Shown here piece after piece: positions 33,326 through 45,302 of a stretch of 64,000 nucleotides of DNA. The translations under genes and the position numbers were made by a program. The number at the start of each line of letters is the position of its first letter. Position 1 is the stretch's first letter. This DNA comes from Alteromonas antoniana (GTDB lineage Bacteria; Pseudomonadota; Gammaproteobacteria; Enterobacterales; Alteromonadaceae): contig NZ_JAESDH010000008.1 of NCBI RefSeq assembly GCF_019249295.1, forward strand, positions 146,155 to 210,154, written 5' to 3'. The notes under the pieces are model-generated. The model ran no database searches. It was not told the origin of the DNA and worked only from the letters and a program-made list of their open reading frames with translations.

Positions 33326-34690
33326 GTGGATTTTCGACGCGGTCTGACATTGCTATTGTGCCTGCTGATGCTGAGCTGTACACAGTCCTCGGTACCGAAT
33401 TCGCTGTCGCAGTTAATTGACCGGCAGGTATTGCGGGTAGGTACACTGTATGGCCGTACTACGTACTATCTGGGGCCAGACGGGCCGAAAGGCTTTGAGT
33501 ACGAACTGGTCAAGGGCTTCGCCGACTATCTGGGCGTTGAGTTACAAATCTATCCCTTCTATTCGTACGACGCCATGCTTGGGCAGCTAAGTGATGGCAC
33601 GCTGGATCTGGTGGCATCAGGCGACGCGATCACCGGGACGATGAAATCCCGGTTTGTTTATGGTCCGGCCTATCAGCAGGTAAGTCAAAAACTGGTTTTC
33701 AGGCAGGGGGATGAGCGTCCCAGAGCCCTGGAAGATCTCAGTAAACCGCTGATGGTTGTCGAAGGCAGCAGTCACGCGAGGATCCTCAGAGATGTCGCGA
33801 CGTCTGAACTGACATCACTGTCCTGGCAGGAAACTGCCGATCGTGACGCTGAAGAGTTATTGCAGATGGTCGCTGAGGGCGAGCTCGATTATACACTGGC
33901 AGATACCAACCGACTGGCGTTACAGCGCAGGCGTTTTCCTCAGTTAAGTGTCGGCTTTACTCTTGAAACCCTGCAGCCCATCGCCTGGGCACTTAATCCC
34001 CAATTGGACGACTCCCTGCGCGCGGCGCTGGTTGAATACTTTGGTAGCATCCATCAGGCTGGCGTGTTCAAGGTGCTGGAGGAGAAGTACTTTGGGCATG
34101 TCCGTCAGTTTAATTATGTGGATACCAGCGCATTCATCGATGCAGCACAAAAAGTGTTGCCTGAATACGAAGCCTGGTTTCGTCAATACGGCAGCGATAT
34201 AGACTGGCGGCTACTTGCCGCAATGAGCTATCAGGAAAGTCACTGGCAACCCGATGCCACCTCTCCTACGGGTGTGAGAGGCCTTATGATGCTGACTCTG
34301 GATACAGCGAAAGATATGGATGTGGTGTCCCGTATTGATGCAGAACAAAGCATTCGGGGCGGAGCCCAGTACTTCGCCAGCCTGCTGAGCCGGATCCCCG
34401 CCAGGATCCAGGAGCCTGATAAAACCTGGATGGCGCTGGCCGCTTACAATATCGGTCTCGGCCATCTGGAAGACGCCCGAGTGCTAACCCAGCGCCAGGG
34501 GGGCAACCCTGACCTCTGGGTTGATGTGAAGCAGCGTTTACCTTTGCTGCGTCAGAAAAAATATTATCGTACAACAAAGTATGGCTACGCCAGAGGTGAC
34601 GAAGCATTGCAGTACGTAGAAAATATTCGCCGCTATTACGATACACTGGTATGGTTGGATGAAAATCGTGACGGACGAATCGCGCTTTAA
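33326..34690 (+). CDS. mltF: Membrane-bound lytic murein transglycosylase F
   Basis: This 454-residue lipoprotein starts at GTG 33326 and has a signal sequence with lipobox LMLSC (lipidated C18). Residues 33-260 form a periplasmic solute-binding-like domain (RVGTLYGRTTYYLGPDGPKG). Residues 275-440 form the lysozyme-like domain, with catalytic E304 in AAMSYQESHWQP and ALAAYNIGLGHLEDA. MltF cleaves peptidoglycan glycan strands with formation of 1,6-anhydro ends, from the inner face of the outer membrane. The purL/mltF divergent pair is conserved in related genomes. Confidence 0.96.
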   Translation: MDFRRGLTLLLCLLMLSCTQSSVPNSLSQLIDRQVLRVGTLYGRTTYYLGPDGPKGFEYELVKGFADYLGVELQIYPFYSYDAMLGQLSDGTLDLVASGDAITGTMKSRFVYGPAYQQVSQKLVFRQGDERPRALEDLSKPLMVVEGSSHARILRDVATSELTSLSWQETADRDAEELLQMVAEGELDYTLADTNRLALQRRRFPQLSVGFTLETLQPIAWALNPQLDDSLRAALVEYFGSIHQAGVFKVLEEKYFGHVRQFNYVDTSAFIDAAQKVLPEYEAWFRQYGSDIDWRLLAAMSYQESHWQPDATSPTGVRGLMMLTLDTAKDMDVVSRIDAEQSIRGGAQYFASLLSRIPARIQEPDKTWMALAAYNIGLGHLEDARVLTQRQGGNPDLWVDVKQRLPLLRQKKYYRTTKYGYARGDEALQYVENIRRYYDTLVWLDENRDGRIAL

Positions 34691-35081
34691 GCGTTAAAGG
34701 CATCAGGCCTGAAAGATTGTTTACCGTGGCCATTTTGTTCCGGCTTTTCCACAGTTCCATTGTTGGCGCATAACTCCCCTTTTTACACACGGATTTTTGC
34801 AACGACTATCTTGAAAACTGTAATAACGCCGTCATTTTATGACGCTAGGATACAACTGGTTTCTGGTAGCCCGTTTTTACTACCTATAACTAAACTACCG
34901 CCTTTATTGATTTTACCTGGTGCCCTACAGCCAGAGGTAAGAGAAAGGTATTCGTGTAAACGTGACTGTCTGGTAACCCACCTCAATTCATGTCGACGGA
35001 GTGTGCGGGAAACTGCCAGAACCCAATGACAGTCAACGTCCCTGACACGTCTGCCTTTCTGATAATTCAGGAGGACAAAAT
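34691..35081 (+). other. Non-coding stretch before the 50-codon ORF
   Basis: No gene is seen. It contains the inverted pair TGACTGTC (about 34963) and GACAGTCA (about 35027) with a long interior, so the leader of the small ORF may be folded. Just before that ORF lies a strong AGGAGGA ribosome site. Confidence 0.4.
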
Positions 35082-35967
<886 letters not shown>

Positions 35968-35995
35968 TTAAGGTATTGAAAAGAGGGAAATCATT

Positions 35996-36235
35996 ATGAT
36001 GTCTGGATACGTAACTGCTATTGCTATTGTGGCTATTATCGGATGGGTTCTTGTGGAAATTACCACGTCTGGAAGAAAAAAACGCGCTGATATGAGCGAC
36101 AAAGAAAAGGCAGAAATGCAGAAGGAAATTGTGAACCTTAAGTCGCGCATTGAGGTGCTGGAGCAGATTGTGACAGACGAAAAATACGATCTGAAAAAAC
36201 AGTTTAAAGACTTGGAAAAAGACAAAGTCGCCTGA
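35996..36235 (+). CDS. PspB-like membrane protein
   Basis: This 79-residue protein has one N-terminal transmembrane helix (VTAIAIVAIIGWVLVEIT, residues 6-23), a basic stretch and a coiled coil (about 33-75: EKAEMQKEIVNLKSRIEVLE). The plan and the RIEVLEQIV segment resemble phage-shock protein B. Ribosome site GAGGGA is present. pspA, pspC and pspF are not nearby, so it may be a stand-alone relative. The start could be either of two adjacent ATGs. Confidence 0.6.
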   Translation: MMSGYVTAIAIVAIIGWVLVEITTSGRKKRADMSDKEKAEMQKEIVNLKSRIEVLEQIVTDEKYDLKKQFKDLEKDKVA

Positions 36236-36266
36236 TACAGGTCGTCAACGCAGAATGCGTCACTGG

Positions 36267-36289
36267 GACAACGCGAATATCGCGTTGTC
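36267..36289. other. Perfect 10-bp hairpin between convergent genes
   Basis: GACAACGCGA and TCGCGTTGTC flank the three bases ATA. It lies between the ends of the PspB-like gene and the antiporter gene. There is no T-run, so it is either an RNA-end stabiliser or a weak bidirectional terminator. Confidence 0.45.
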
Positions 36290-36393
36290 GGCCCGGTAAA
36301 GACTTAACCTTCACACACAGCGAGATCAAACTGACGCCGCTCGCTCTCTACCTGTAGTGCCATATCACAGGTGCCAGATTCGACGGATTAGCA

Positions 36394-38367
36394 TTAGCCG
36401 CCTTCCAGTAGAAATCTTTCAGCCCGTTCCACCCGACGTGGTTTCCCGGCAATAACCAGCACATCGCCTTGCTGAAGAATAGCGCTGCCATCTGGCTCCG
36501 CCACTTCTGTGCCATCCCGGCGAAGCCCCTTCACTTTCACCCGCATCCGGGTTAAATCCAGCGCTTCGAGGGTTTTCCCCAGGCAATACGCATGCGAATT
36601 GAGCACGACCGCGTGAATGAACTCCAGTTTATCTTCGGTACCGTAAGTGATTTCGGTCGTTTCTCCAGGGTAAAAGCCATGCAGGTGGTCATAACGCCCT
36701 TTTCGCTCAGCTCTGACGCGTTTTAGAATACGGGACATGGGTACGCCGGCGTAGTGAAGCACCTGGGAAATCAGCATCAGACTCCCCTCCTGCAACTCCG
36801 GAACGACCTGCGACGCTCCGGCACCATATAATGCCTCTAACTGATAATCGCGCTTAGTACGCACCATTACCTCTATGTTTTCCCGTATCTGGCGGGTAGA
36901 ACTTATGACCTGAGCCGCTTTGTCTGGCTGGTCGAAGGTGACCAGCACCAGTTTCGCTCGTTCCACACCCGCATTAATCAAAATGCCTTTCTGGCTGGAG
37001 TCGCCAAACAAAATGGGCTCTCCGGCGTTACGACTTTCATGCACCCTTACCGGATCGCCGTCTATCGCGATAAACGGGATCCCTTCCATTTTCAGCATTC
37101 TCGCCACTGACTGACCAACCCGCCCAAAACCGGCAATGACAACATGATCAGAAAGTGGACTCTGTGAAAAAAGAACCGGCTGATCGGCGTCAATATTCGG
37201 TTGCTTTACCAATGTCTGGGCAAAAGCCAGACTTTTATCGATTAACCATGGGGTGAGCGCCATACTGATTACCCCCATACTCACAATGATCGAGGATTGC
37301 TGCTGAGTAATAACGCCGTGCGTGGTAGCCAGAGCCGCTATAACAAAACTGAATTCGCCAATCTGACAGAGTTTAAAACCGGCAGACCAGGCATCAACCG
37401 GGTCGCACTTGAACAATCTCGCTGCCAACCTGACCAGCACCACTTTCACGGCCATCAGCGACACCACACCAGCAATGATCCAATGACCACTTTCCATCAG
37501 GACGGTGAGATCCAGCTGCATCCCGACGGTCACGAAAAAGAGGCCCATCAGAATATCTCTGAAAGGTCGGATATCCGCTTCTAACTGATACTTGTACTGG
37601 CTCTCCCCCAGCATCATACCGGCCAGAAACGCGCCTAACGCCATCGACAGACCGGAAACGTAAGTCAGGCCAGCAGCAAGTAACGACACCAGAATCGTTG
37701 TTAAGACAAACAGTTCATCGGTGCGCGTGCGAGCCACTTCCCGAAACACCCATGGCAAAAACCACTTCCCTACCGAAAGCAAAAAGGTCACTACCAATGT
37801 TCCTTTAAGTAGTGCCCCTGCCAGTACACTGACAACATTAACGTCCTGCTCGCCCGATAGCAGCGGGATGGCTATGAGAAACGGGACAACAGCAAGATCC
37901 TGGAACAGCAAAATACTGATTGCCAGTTGTGTGCGACGGTTGTTGAGGATCCCCGACTCAGTGACCTGCTTAATGACTATCGCAGTGGAGCTAAGCGCGA
38001 CCATGCCGCCGATGATAATGGAGGCTGCGAGTGGCAAGTCGAAAAAATAAAACGGGATCAGCGTGAAGACCAGCGTGGTAATGCACATTTGTCCAAGACC
38101 GACCCCGAAGACCAGACTGCGCATCGCCATGAGTTTAGGTAGCGAGAACTCCAGCCCCAGAGAAAACAGCAGAAAAACGATGCCGACTTCGGCCAGAAGG
38201 TGCATTTGCTCTGGATGGGCGAAAAGTGCGAGAAGCTGAGGTCCGGCGAGGATCCCGGCAAACAGGTACGCCAGTATGGGTGGCAAATGGAATCGTTTAA
38301 ACAATGCCACGCTGACGACAGCGAGAAACATCAGTATCACCACATGTACAAAACCACTACCGATCAC
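36394..38367 (-). CDS. CPA2-family cation:proton antiporter with RCK domain
   Basis: This 657-residue inner-membrane protein has about 12 transmembrane helices (residues 5-385), including the VFLLFSLGLEFSLPKL and ALSSTAIVIKQV segments typical of CPA2. A TrkA-N/RCK nucleotide-binding domain (about 407-520) starts HVVIAGFGRVGQSVARML. A TrkA-C domain (about 575-650) has LEALDLTRMRVKVKGLRRDG. It resembles KefB/KefC and YbaL, which exchange potassium or sodium for protons. The ion and any glutathione gating are not decidable from sequence. It is a single-gene unit. Confidence 0.9.
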   Translation of the reverse strand: MIGSGFVHVVILMFLAVVSVALFKRFHLPPILAYLFAGILAGPQLLALFAHPEQMHLLAEVGIVFLLFSLGLEFSLPKLMAMRSLVFGVGLGQMCITTLVFTLIPFYFFDLPLAASIIIGGMVALSSTAIVIKQVTESGILNNRRTQLAISILLFQDLAVVPFLIAIPLLSGEQDVNVVSVLAGALLKGTLVVTFLLSVGKWFLPWVFREVARTRTDELFVLTTILVSLLAAGLTYVSGLSMALGAFLAGMMLGESQYKYQLEADIRPFRDILMGLFFVTVGMQLDLTVLMESGHWIIAGVVSLMAVKVVLVRLAARLFKCDPVDAWSAGFKLCQIGEFSFVIAALATTHGVITQQQSSIIVSMGVISMALTPWLIDKSLAFAQTLVKQPNIDADQPVLFSQSPLSDHVVIAGFGRVGQSVARMLKMEGIPFIAIDGDPVRVHESRNAGEPILFGDSSQKGILINAGVERAKLVLVTFDQPDKAAQVISSTRQIRENIEVMVRTKRDYQLEALYGAGASQVVPELQEGSLMLISQVLHYAGVPMSRILKRVRAERKGRYDHLHGFYPGETTEITYGTEDKLEFIHAVVLNSHAYCLGKTLEALDLTRMRVKVKGLRRDGTEVAEPDGSAILQQGDVLVIAGKPRRVERAERFLLEGG

Positions 38368-38496
38368 ATCGTCTCCTTTTTATTTCAGGCACAGTTTTTG
38401 CTGAAAACAATTGAGTAAGGCGAAAACATCAGAACATGCCGGATTTCCGTCAGTCTGAATGTCGCACTCCCATTTGACTTTTTAAGGGGCCAGAAC

Positions 38497-39402
38497 ATGG
38501 ATTTCTCTACTACTATCTACGATAGCACAGTCCATGACAATTATTATGCAATTACTGACTCGGGCTCATTGATCAGCGCGACGCAGTTGAATGCATTTAT
38601 GCATCAATTACTTTCGACTGTAGATCTGGCCACGCTGGGCTCTGTGTACTTTCACCAACTGAACCAGCACCTGAATATCGCAAACGTCAGCCTGTCAGAT
38701 TACGACAGCCGCCTGGTCTATGGCAAACTGACCGGCTCGCAGGGAGTGCAGGTAGAGCTGGCGCTGCCCATGTGTCAGCGCGAGGCGGATGGCCTCACTA
38801 AATATGTCTACTACGCCTTTGATAAAGAGCCAGGCCCTCAGGTAAGAGCCAGACTTGCGCAATTTCACCAGCTTTTCAGCCAGCAGTTAGTTCATGCGCT
38901 GGAATTTCGTCGGTTAAAACAAATCGCAACAAAAGACACACTTACCGGGCTCGGCAATCGTAATGGCTTCAATGACTCATTCAGTCGCCTTATCTGTCGC
39001 GCACACCGACATGAACAAAATTTCGGGTTGCTGGTGATCGATTTGGATAATTTTAAAAAGATTAACGATACCCGCGGCCACCGCGAAGGCGATAGCGTTC
39101 TGGTTAACGTTGCGAGCCAGATAGCACAATCGCTGCGCGGCGAAGACGAGGCGTTTCGATTCGGTGGCGATGAATTTTGCTGTTTGCTCGACTGTCAGAC
39201 CACGGCTCAGCTTGAAGCCGCTGCATGCCGCCTACAACGCCAGATCCGCTCATCGGCCTTCCTGCGCCGCTATGAGGTCACAGTGAGTCTAGGCGGCGCT
39301 ATTTTTCGTGAGGACGATGACGTTAATGCCCTTTTTGACCGTGCTGACAGTGCACTTTATAAAGCCAAAGAGAGCGGGAAGAACACCTATCAGGCAGCCT
39401 GA
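38497..39402 (+). CDS. Diguanylate cyclase (GGDEF domain)
   Basis: This 301-residue protein has an N-terminal region (1-140) without a recognised fold and a complete C-terminal GGDEF domain. Motifs are DTLTGLGNRNGF (147-158), DLDNFKKINDTRGH (182-195) and the active site FGGDEF (222-227). An inhibitory RxxD site, RGED (214-217), lies five residues before GGDEF, so product feedback is expected. It makes cyclic di-GMP from two GTP, a signal that usually lowers motility. No membrane helix is seen, so it is cytoplasmic. It is divergent from the antiporter. Confidence 0.92.
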   Translation: MDFSTTIYDSTVHDNYYAITDSGSLISATQLNAFMHQLLSTVDLATLGSVYFHQLNQHLNIANVSLSDYDSRLVYGKLTGSQGVQVELALPMCQREADGLTKYVYYAFDKEPGPQVRARLAQFHQLFSQQLVHALEFRRLKQIATKDTLTGLGNRNGFNDSFSRLICRAHRHEQNFGLLVIDLDNFKKINDTRGHREGDSVLVNVASQIAQSLRGEDEAFRFGGDEFCCLLDCQTTAQLEAAACRLQRQIRSSAFLRRYEVTVSLGGAIFREDDDVNALFDRADSALYKAKESGKNTYQAA

Positions 39403-39481
39403 TTCTACTATCCTCTTTTGGGTTATGACACAGTCCGGTTGAACACAAACATGGAGCTGTCAGGCGGCAACAACTTGCCCG

Positions 39482-40789
39482 TTAGCTGGCATGTACCTGA
39501 ACGGAAGGCGGCAGCGCATGAAGCCTCAGGACCCCTGCGGGATACACACAGGCAACCGGAGTCTGCTCCAGTAACAGTAGCGCGGCCGGTTGGCGTTGCC
39601 ACGGTGGTATACCAAGCGCTTTCATCCACTGCTTAATCGGTTTTGAACTCCCTCGCCCCTGAAGCTTTACTTTCTCATTAAGGCTCACAGGTTCTAACTG
39701 GTAGGTGCCGTGCTCCTCTGAATCAGATATCAACAGGCGCACCCCTGTCTCTTCAACAATGGTTACCGTTCCTGCATAAATAATCTGCTTTGAAATCGCT
39801 TCTGCTGAGCGGGTGTTACGGGTCCAGAAAAGATCGTCCTGAAACCGTCGGATCACGACGTCATTCACCGTCACCTGTGGCTGCGCATCAGCTTTTGCGG
39901 TTAACTGCAGTGTTACCTGCTCCAGCTGAGCCTGTGATGGCGCAGCCATACCGTGGCCAGCAAACCATTGTCGCAACACTGCCCGTTGCCACCTCAGGGG
40001 AAGTGCAGCTAGCTTCGCGCCGTCGAGCCTGTCCGCACCTTTGCTCATTGCCGCAAGCTTTTCCGTTGCAGCATTCTCCACGAGCTCCTGCTGTTCTGCA
40101 CATAAAGCAGCACTTCTGGCAGCGGTTTCACTTATCAAAGGCCAGCGAGACTGTAAAAGAGGAATGATATCCTGCCGGAGAAAGTTGCGGTCGTATGCGG
40201 TATCCGCATTTGATTCATCCTCAATCCATGGCAGCGCCAGGTGCGTTGCAGCGGCTTCTATCTCCTTTCGGCTGAGTGAGAGCATCGGACGGATTATCGC
40301 GACGTCTTGTCTTACCTGATACTCTGGCATTGCGGCGAGTCCCTTTGGCCCGGCACCGCGTTTTAGCTGTAGCAATATCGTCTCTAACTGATCATCCTGA
40401 TGCTGCCCTAAAAGCAGTGCAGCGTGTCTTTGTTTGCAGTGCGCAAACAGCGCAGCGTATCTTGCGTCTCTGGCAAGCGCCTCAGTACTTTTTCTGGATG
40501 TCGGGGTGACTGAGACAGACTTTGCCTCAAATACAACGTCAAGCTGCTGGCACACATCAGCACAATGCTGTTGCCACGCTGTGGCATTGGTACTCAGGCC
40601 ATGATGGATATAGCACGCAGAGAGGGCGATTTGATGCGCACTGGCAAATGCCTTTGCGGCATACAGTAATACGGTAGAATCTACTCCCCCACTGTACGCA
40701 ACGGTCAGAGAACCGCAGGAGGGAGGAGTAAGCCGCGCCAGCGAGGCACTGATAGTGTCAATGACAGTTTCAGTCATCACCGCTGGCAC
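39482..40789 (-). CDS. tilS: tRNA(Ile)-lysidine synthase TilS
   Basis: This 435-residue enzyme modifies C34 of tRNA-Ile(CAU) with lysine, changing both its codon reading and its charging. The ATP-pyrophosphatase P-loop SGGVDS is at 33-38 in LTVAYSGGVDSTVLLY. LLLGQHQDDQLETILLQLKR and the C-terminal TilS domain (about 360-430, LQGRGSSKPIKQWMKALGIP) are present. Length matches the gammaproteobacterial form. It lies 15 bases after accA, so it is probably the last gene of the long block. Confidence 0.96.
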   Translation of the reverse strand: MPAVMTETVIDTISASLARLTPPSCGSLTVAYSGGVDSTVLLYAAKAFASAHQIALSACYIHHGLSTNATAWQQHCADVCQQLDVVFEAKSVSVTPTSRKSTEALARDARYAALFAHCKQRHAALLLGQHQDDQLETILLQLKRGAGPKGLAAMPEYQVRQDVAIIRPMLSLSRKEIEAAATHLALPWIEDESNADTAYDRNFLRQDIIPLLQSRWPLISETAARSAALCAEQQELVENAATEKLAAMSKGADRLDGAKLAALPLRWQRAVLRQWFAGHGMAAPSQAQLEQVTLQLTAKADAQPQVTVNDVVIRRFQDDLFWTRNTRSAEAISKQIIYAGTVTIVEETGVRLLISDSEEHGTYQLEPVSLNEKVKLQGRGSSKPIKQWMKALGIPPWQRQPAALLLLEQTPVACVYPAGVLRLHALPPSVQVHAS

Positions 40790-40804
40790 GTTCCTTTATG
40801 TGGA

Positions 40805-41761
40805 TTAGCAGTAACCAAAGGACATCAGGCGATCATAACGCTCAGCCATGAGTGTCTCAGTGTCCAGTGCTTTTAACTGACTTAGTTGTTGTTTGATAGT
40901 CGCTTTCAGGTTTGCTGCCATACCGTCGTGATCTCGATGCGCGCCGCCAAGCGGCTCTTCCACGATGGCGTTGATCAAGCCCAGCTCTTTGATCTGAGGT
41001 GCACTGACGCCCATCGCTTCGGCGGCAAGGGGCGCTTTTTCAGCACTTTTCCATAAGATGGATGCACAGCCTTCTGGTGAAATCACCGAATAGGTAGAAT
41101 ATTGCAGCATGTTCACGCGATCGCCAACACCGATCGCCAGTGCGCCACCAGACCCACCTTCGCCAATAACCGTACACACGATAGGCACGCGAATTTCAGC
41201 CATTTCGAACAGGTTGCGGGCAATCGCCTCGCTCTGGCCGCGCTCCTCCGCCCCCACGCCGGGATAGGCTCCGGGAGTATCGATAAGGGTCACGATGGGC
41301 AGATTAAATCGCTCAGCCATTTTCATCAGGCGTAACGCTTTGCGATACCCTTCTGGTTTTGGCATACCAAAGTTGCGTTTGATTTTTTCATGAGTGTCAC
41401 GCCCTTTTTGGTGACCAATCAGCATAATAGGCTGGTCGTCCAGCATCGCCAGACCGCCGACGATAGCCTTATCATCTGCGTAGGCTCGGTCACCGGCAAG
41501 CTCATCAAATTCAGTAAAAATACGGCCAATGTAGTCATTGGTGTAAGGACGCAGGGGATGACGCGCCAGCTGAGAAACCTGCCACGCCCCTAAATCGGCA
41601 AAAATTTTGCGCGTTAAATCTGCGCTTTTGCCGCGCAGGCGATTGATTTCTTCCTCAATGCCTACATCAAACTCGCCGCCTTGGTTAACCAATCGCAACT
41701 CTTCTATTTTTGCTTCTAGTTCGGCAATTGGCTGTTCAAAATCCAAAAACTGTATACTCAT
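40805..41761 (-). CDS. accA: Acetyl-CoA carboxylase carboxyltransferase subunit alpha
   Basis: At 318 residues it has the standard length. It carries [20 protein letters not shown] and the CoA-site region [20 protein letters not shown] with [17 protein letters not shown]. With AccD it transfers carboxyl from biotin to acetyl-CoA, giving malonyl-CoA for fatty acid synthesis. It is next to dnaE and tilS, the conserved order in gammaproteobacteria. An AGGACAAAG ribosome site precedes ATG. Confidence 0.98.
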   Translation of the reverse strand: MSIQFLDFEQPIAELEAKIEELRLVNQGGEFDVGIEEEINRLRGKSADLTRKIFADLGAWQVSQLARHPLRPYTNDYIGRIFTEFDELAGDRAYADDKAIVGGLAMLDDQPIMLIGHQKGRDTHEKIKRNFGMPKPEGYRKALRLMKMAERFNLPIVTLIDTPGAYPGVGAEERGQSEAIARNLFEMAEIRVPIVCTVIGEGGSGGALAIGVGDRVNMLQYSTYSVISPEGCASILWKSAEKAPLAAEAMGVSAPQIKELGLINAIVEEPLGGAHRDHDGMAANLKATIKQQLSQLKALDTETLMAERYDRLMSFGYC

Positions 41762-41803
41762 TCTTTGTCCTATTATGCCTACCCTTGTTTGCGTTTCAGC
41801 AAT

Positions 41804-44800
41804 CTAGTGATAGTGAATTCTGACTGCATCGTCACCCAGACACTGCTTGAGATCATGTAACAGCTGATCCTCTGGTGTCACATACCATTGTGCACCACAT
41901 GCCAGTGTCACCTCTGCGTCGGGGTGTACAATATCAAATTGCACCGGGCAACTTCCCCCATTGAATGACTGCAGTATCGTCTGAAGCGATGTCATGGTTT
42001 TTTCCTCACATTGCTTAGTATCAATGTGCAGTGCCAGCGCTTTCGCATTTTTTTCTCGCGCCTGAATAATATCCATGGCATCCCGGGCGGTGATTGTATT
42101 GCCCCCCGAGAAATCATCAAAGCTGACCTGTCCTTTAATCAGCAAAATTCTGTCTGATTCCAGGATACTTTCAAACTGCTCATACATATCCGGGAAAAAG
42201 CGTACGTCCATTCTGGCGCTTTTATCATCTAATGTCACGATAGCCCAGCGACGTCCACGTTTATTGGTCATCACCCGCACGCCAAGCACCAGCCCCACCG
42301 CCGTTGCCATCTGATCTTTACCGGTCGGTTTTAAATCCACTAACCGGCCATCTGAGTAATGACGAATTTCATCAGCATACTGATTAATAGGGTGACCGGT
42401 CAGGTACAGCCCGAGCGTATCCTTTTCCCCTTCAAGCCAGACTTTCTCCGGCCACTGTGGCACATCGGCAAAAGCCTGCTCCACTTCTTCCGGCTCGGTT
42501 GTGAGCAGACCAAACATATCAGACTGTCCAAACGACTCGGCTTTAGCATGCTGACCGGCTGCCGCTATCGCTTCCGGCAGCGACGCCATCAGCGCGGCCC
42601 GGTGCGGGCCAAGGTTATCCATAGCCCCTGCCAGTACCAGCTTTTCCAGTACCCGCTTGTTTACCCGCTTTATATCCACTTTAGCACAGAAATCGAACAA
42701 GTCAGAAAACGCGCCGTGCGCTTCACGCGCCTCGATAATGGCTTCAATCGGGCCTTCTCCCACCCCTTTGATTGCGCCAATACCGTAAACAATACGGCCT
42801 CTTTCATCTACTGTGAACTTATAACGGCCTGCATTCAGATCGGGCGGTAAGATTTCCAGCCCCATGCGACCGACCTCGTCGACCAGCGTTACAATTTTGT
42901 CGGTATTATCCATATCCGCCGACATAACCGCTGCCATAAACTCGGCCGGATAGTGAACTTTCAGCCACAGCGTCTGGTAAGAGACCAACGCATAGGCAGC
43001 AGAATGCGATTTGTTAAACCCATAACCGGCGAACTTTTCCACCAGGTCGAATATTTTCATCGCCAAATCAGGATCGATATTGTTCTCTTTCGAACCTTCA
43101 GCAAATACCGCCCGCTGCTTTTCCATCTCTTCAGGCTTTTTCTTACCCATGGCGCGGCGCAGCAAGTCAGCGCCACCGAGTGAATACCCCGCCATCTCCT
43201 GGGCAATCTGCATTACTTGTTCCTGATACAGAATAATGCCGTAGGTAGGTTCAAGAATTTCCTGCAAGCACTCGTGCTGGTATTCTGCATCCGGGTAAGA
43301 GATCGCCTCGCGGCCGTGCTTACGGTCAATGAAGTTATCAACCATGCCCGATTGCAACGGCCCCGGCCGGAACAGCGCTACCAGTGCGATGATATCTTCG
43401 AAGCAGTCAGGTTTGAGGCGCTTGATCAGCTCTTTCATTCCGCGCGATTCCAACTGGAATACGGCGGTAGTTTCAGCAGCCTGCAACGAGCGAAAGCTGC
43501 GTTTATCTTCCAGCGGTATCGCGCTGATATCGATATCTTTGCCCTGCCCCTCTTTGATCATATCCAGTGCCCACTGGATGATGGTCAAAGTACGAAGACC
43601 AAGGAAGTCGAACTTTACCAGGCCGGCGGTTTCCACATCGTTTTTATCAAACTGCGTAACCGGGTTATTTCCCTCGTCATCACAGTAAAGCGGGGCAAAA
43701 TCAGTGATGGTGGTGGGAGCAATAACCACGCCCCCCGCGTGCTTACCGGCGTTTCGCGTTACACCTTCAAGAATGCGGGCCATGTCGATGAGATCTTTGA
43801 CATCCTCATCGTCATTATATAACTCAGGCAAACGCGGTTCAGCTTCAAACGCCTTGCCAAGTGTCATGCCGGGATCCGGCGGAATAAGCTTGGAGATGCG
43901 ATCAACAAAACCATAAGGGTGCCCCAGCACCCTGCCCACATCACGCACCACGGCTTTTGCAGCCATGGTACCGAAGGTGATGATCTGCGATACCGCCTGT
44001 CGGCCGTATAGTTCGGCAACGTGGTCGATTACCTCATCACGACGGTCCATACAGAAGTCGACGTCAAAGTCGGGCATTGATACCCGTTCAGGGTTAAGGA
44101 ACCGTTCGAAAAGCAAATCGAATTCCAGCGGATCCAAATCGGTGATCTTAAGTGCATAAGCGACCAGTGAGCCCGCACCGGAACCCCGTCCCGGACCAAC
44201 GGGTACGCCGTTATCTTTACTCCACTGGATAAACTCCATCACGATCAGGAAGTAACCCGGAAATCCCATCTGGTTAATCACTTCCAGTTCGATTTTCAGG
44301 CGCTCGTCGTAGCCCGGACGCATTTCCTGGCGTTTACTTTCATCCGGGAATAAAAACTCGAGTCGCTCTTCAAGACCTTCCTCTGACACTTTTACCAAAA
44401 AGTCTTCTGTCGTCATGCCGCCGGTAGGAAACTGCGGCAGGAAGTACTCGCCTAACCGCACAGTCACGTTACAGCGCTTAGCAATTTCTACTGTGTTCTC
44501 AATCGCCTCAGGGATATCGCTGAAAAGCTCGACCATTTCCTCTGCAGTACGCAGGTATTGCTGATCGCTGTAACGTTTCGGTCTACGGGTATCATCCAGG
44601 GTGAAACCATCATGGATAGCCACCCGAATTTCGTGCGCATCAAAACCTTCACGCTCCAAAAAGCAGACTTCATTGGTTGCCACCACAGGCAAACCGCGCT
44701 GCTCTGCCAACTCCACTGCGTGATGCAGATAATCTTCTTCTCCGGGGCGACCTGTACGAATAAGTTCTACATAAAAGCGATCCGGGAAGTGCTGTTGATA

Positions 44801-45268
44801 AAAGCCTACCGCCTCTTCGAGTATTTTGGCGTTGTTCTTCATTAAACCTACGCCCACATCCCCCTGCAGGCCGCCGGAAAGCACAATGACGCCCTCGGCA
44901 TGCTCAGCCAGCCAGGCCTGATCAATGGCCGGGCGATGACACACGTAGCCCCGCAAATACGCTTTTGAAATCAGCAGGGTAATATTTTTATAGCCTTCGT
45001 TATTCATTGCCAGCAGAGTCAGACGGAAAGGCTCTTCAGCGAAGGTGTCGTTAATTACCCAGAAATCGGTACCAATGATCGGCTTGATGCCACGGCTGTG
45101 GGCATCAGAATAAAACTTCACCAGACCACACATATTCATCTGGTCTGTTATCGCCACAGCGGGCATTTGTAGTTCTTCCACTTTGGCAAGGATAGGCTTG
45201 GTTTTGTTAAGCCCGTCCATCATGGAATAGTCACTGTGGACGCGTAAATGGATAAACGGCGACGACAT
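41804..45268 (-). CDS. dnaE: DNA polymerase III subunit alpha
   Basis: This is the replicative polymerase, about 1154 residues from ATG 45268 ([20 protein letters not shown]). A GTG four codons earlier is an alternative. The PHP domain is at the N-terminus (about 5-270). The catalytic core includes [20 protein letters not shown] and [20 protein letters not shown], which supplies catalytic aspartates. The fingers region has [20 protein letters not shown], followed by a helix-hairpin-helix and an OB domain (about 980-1060). It acts with epsilon and theta in the polymerase III core. It lies 42 bases from accA and follows rnhB. Confidence 0.98.
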   Translation of the reverse strand: MSSPFIHLRVHSDYSMMDGLNKTKPILAKVEELQMPAVAITDQMNMCGLVKFYSDAHSRGIKPIIGTDFWVINDTFAEEPFRLTLLAMNNEGYKNITLLISKAYLRGYVCHRPAIDQAWLAEHAEGVIVLSGGLQGDVGVGLMKNNAKILEEAVGFYQQHFPDRFYVELIRTGRPGEEDYLHHAVELAEQRGLPVVATNEVCFLEREGFDAHEIRVAIHDGFTLDDTRRPKRYSDQQYLRTAEEMVELFSDIPEAIENTVEIAKRCNVTVRLGEYFLPQFPTGGMTTEDFLVKVSEEGLEERLEFLFPDESKRQEMRPGYDERLKIELEVINQMGFPGYFLIVMEFIQWSKDNGVPVGPGRGSGAGSLVAYALKITDLDPLEFDLLFERFLNPERVSMPDFDVDFCMDRRDEVIDHVAELYGRQAVSQIITFGTMAAKAVVRDVGRVLGHPYGFVDRISKLIPPDPGMTLGKAFEAEPRLPELYNDDEDVKDLIDMARILEGVTRNAGKHAGGVVIAPTTITDFAPLYCDDEGNNPVTQFDKNDVETAGLVKFDFLGLRTLTIIQWALDMIKEGQGKDIDISAIPLEDKRSFRSLQAAETTAVFQLESRGMKELIKRLKPDCFEDIIALVALFRPGPLQSGMVDNFIDRKHGREAISYPDAEYQHECLQEILEPTYGIILYQEQVMQIAQEMAGYSLGGADLLRRAMGKKKPEEMEKQRAVFAEGSKENNIDPDLAMKIFDLVEKFAGYGFNKSHSAAYALVSYQTLWLKVHYPAEFMAAVMSADMDNTDKIVTLVDEVGRMGLEILPPDLNAGRYKFTVDERGRIVYGIGAIKGVGEGPIEAIIEAREAHGAFSDLFDFCAKVDIKRVNKRVLEKLVLAGAMDNLGPHRAALMASLPEAIAAAGQHAKAESFGQSDMFGLLTTEPEEVEQAFADVPQWPEKVWLEGEKDTLGLYLTGHPINQYADEIRHYSDGRLVDLKPTGKDQMATAVGLVLGVRVMTNKRGRRWAIVTLDDKSARMDVRFFPDMYEQFESILESDRILLIKGQVSFDDFSGGNTITARDAMDIIQAREKNAKALALHIDTKQCEEKTMTSLQTILQSFNGGSCPVQFDIVHPDAEVTLACGAQWYVTPEDQLLHDLKQCLGDDAVRIHYH

Positions 45269-45302
45269 TTCTTGCAGCACTCTTATTGTTCGTTGTTATC
45301 CG

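Noticed and set aside
36304..36390. Open stretch after the antiporter stop, same frame, ending DLAVCEG
   Set aside because: It is separated by two in-frame stops and has no ribosome site; too short to call a remnant or read-through extension.
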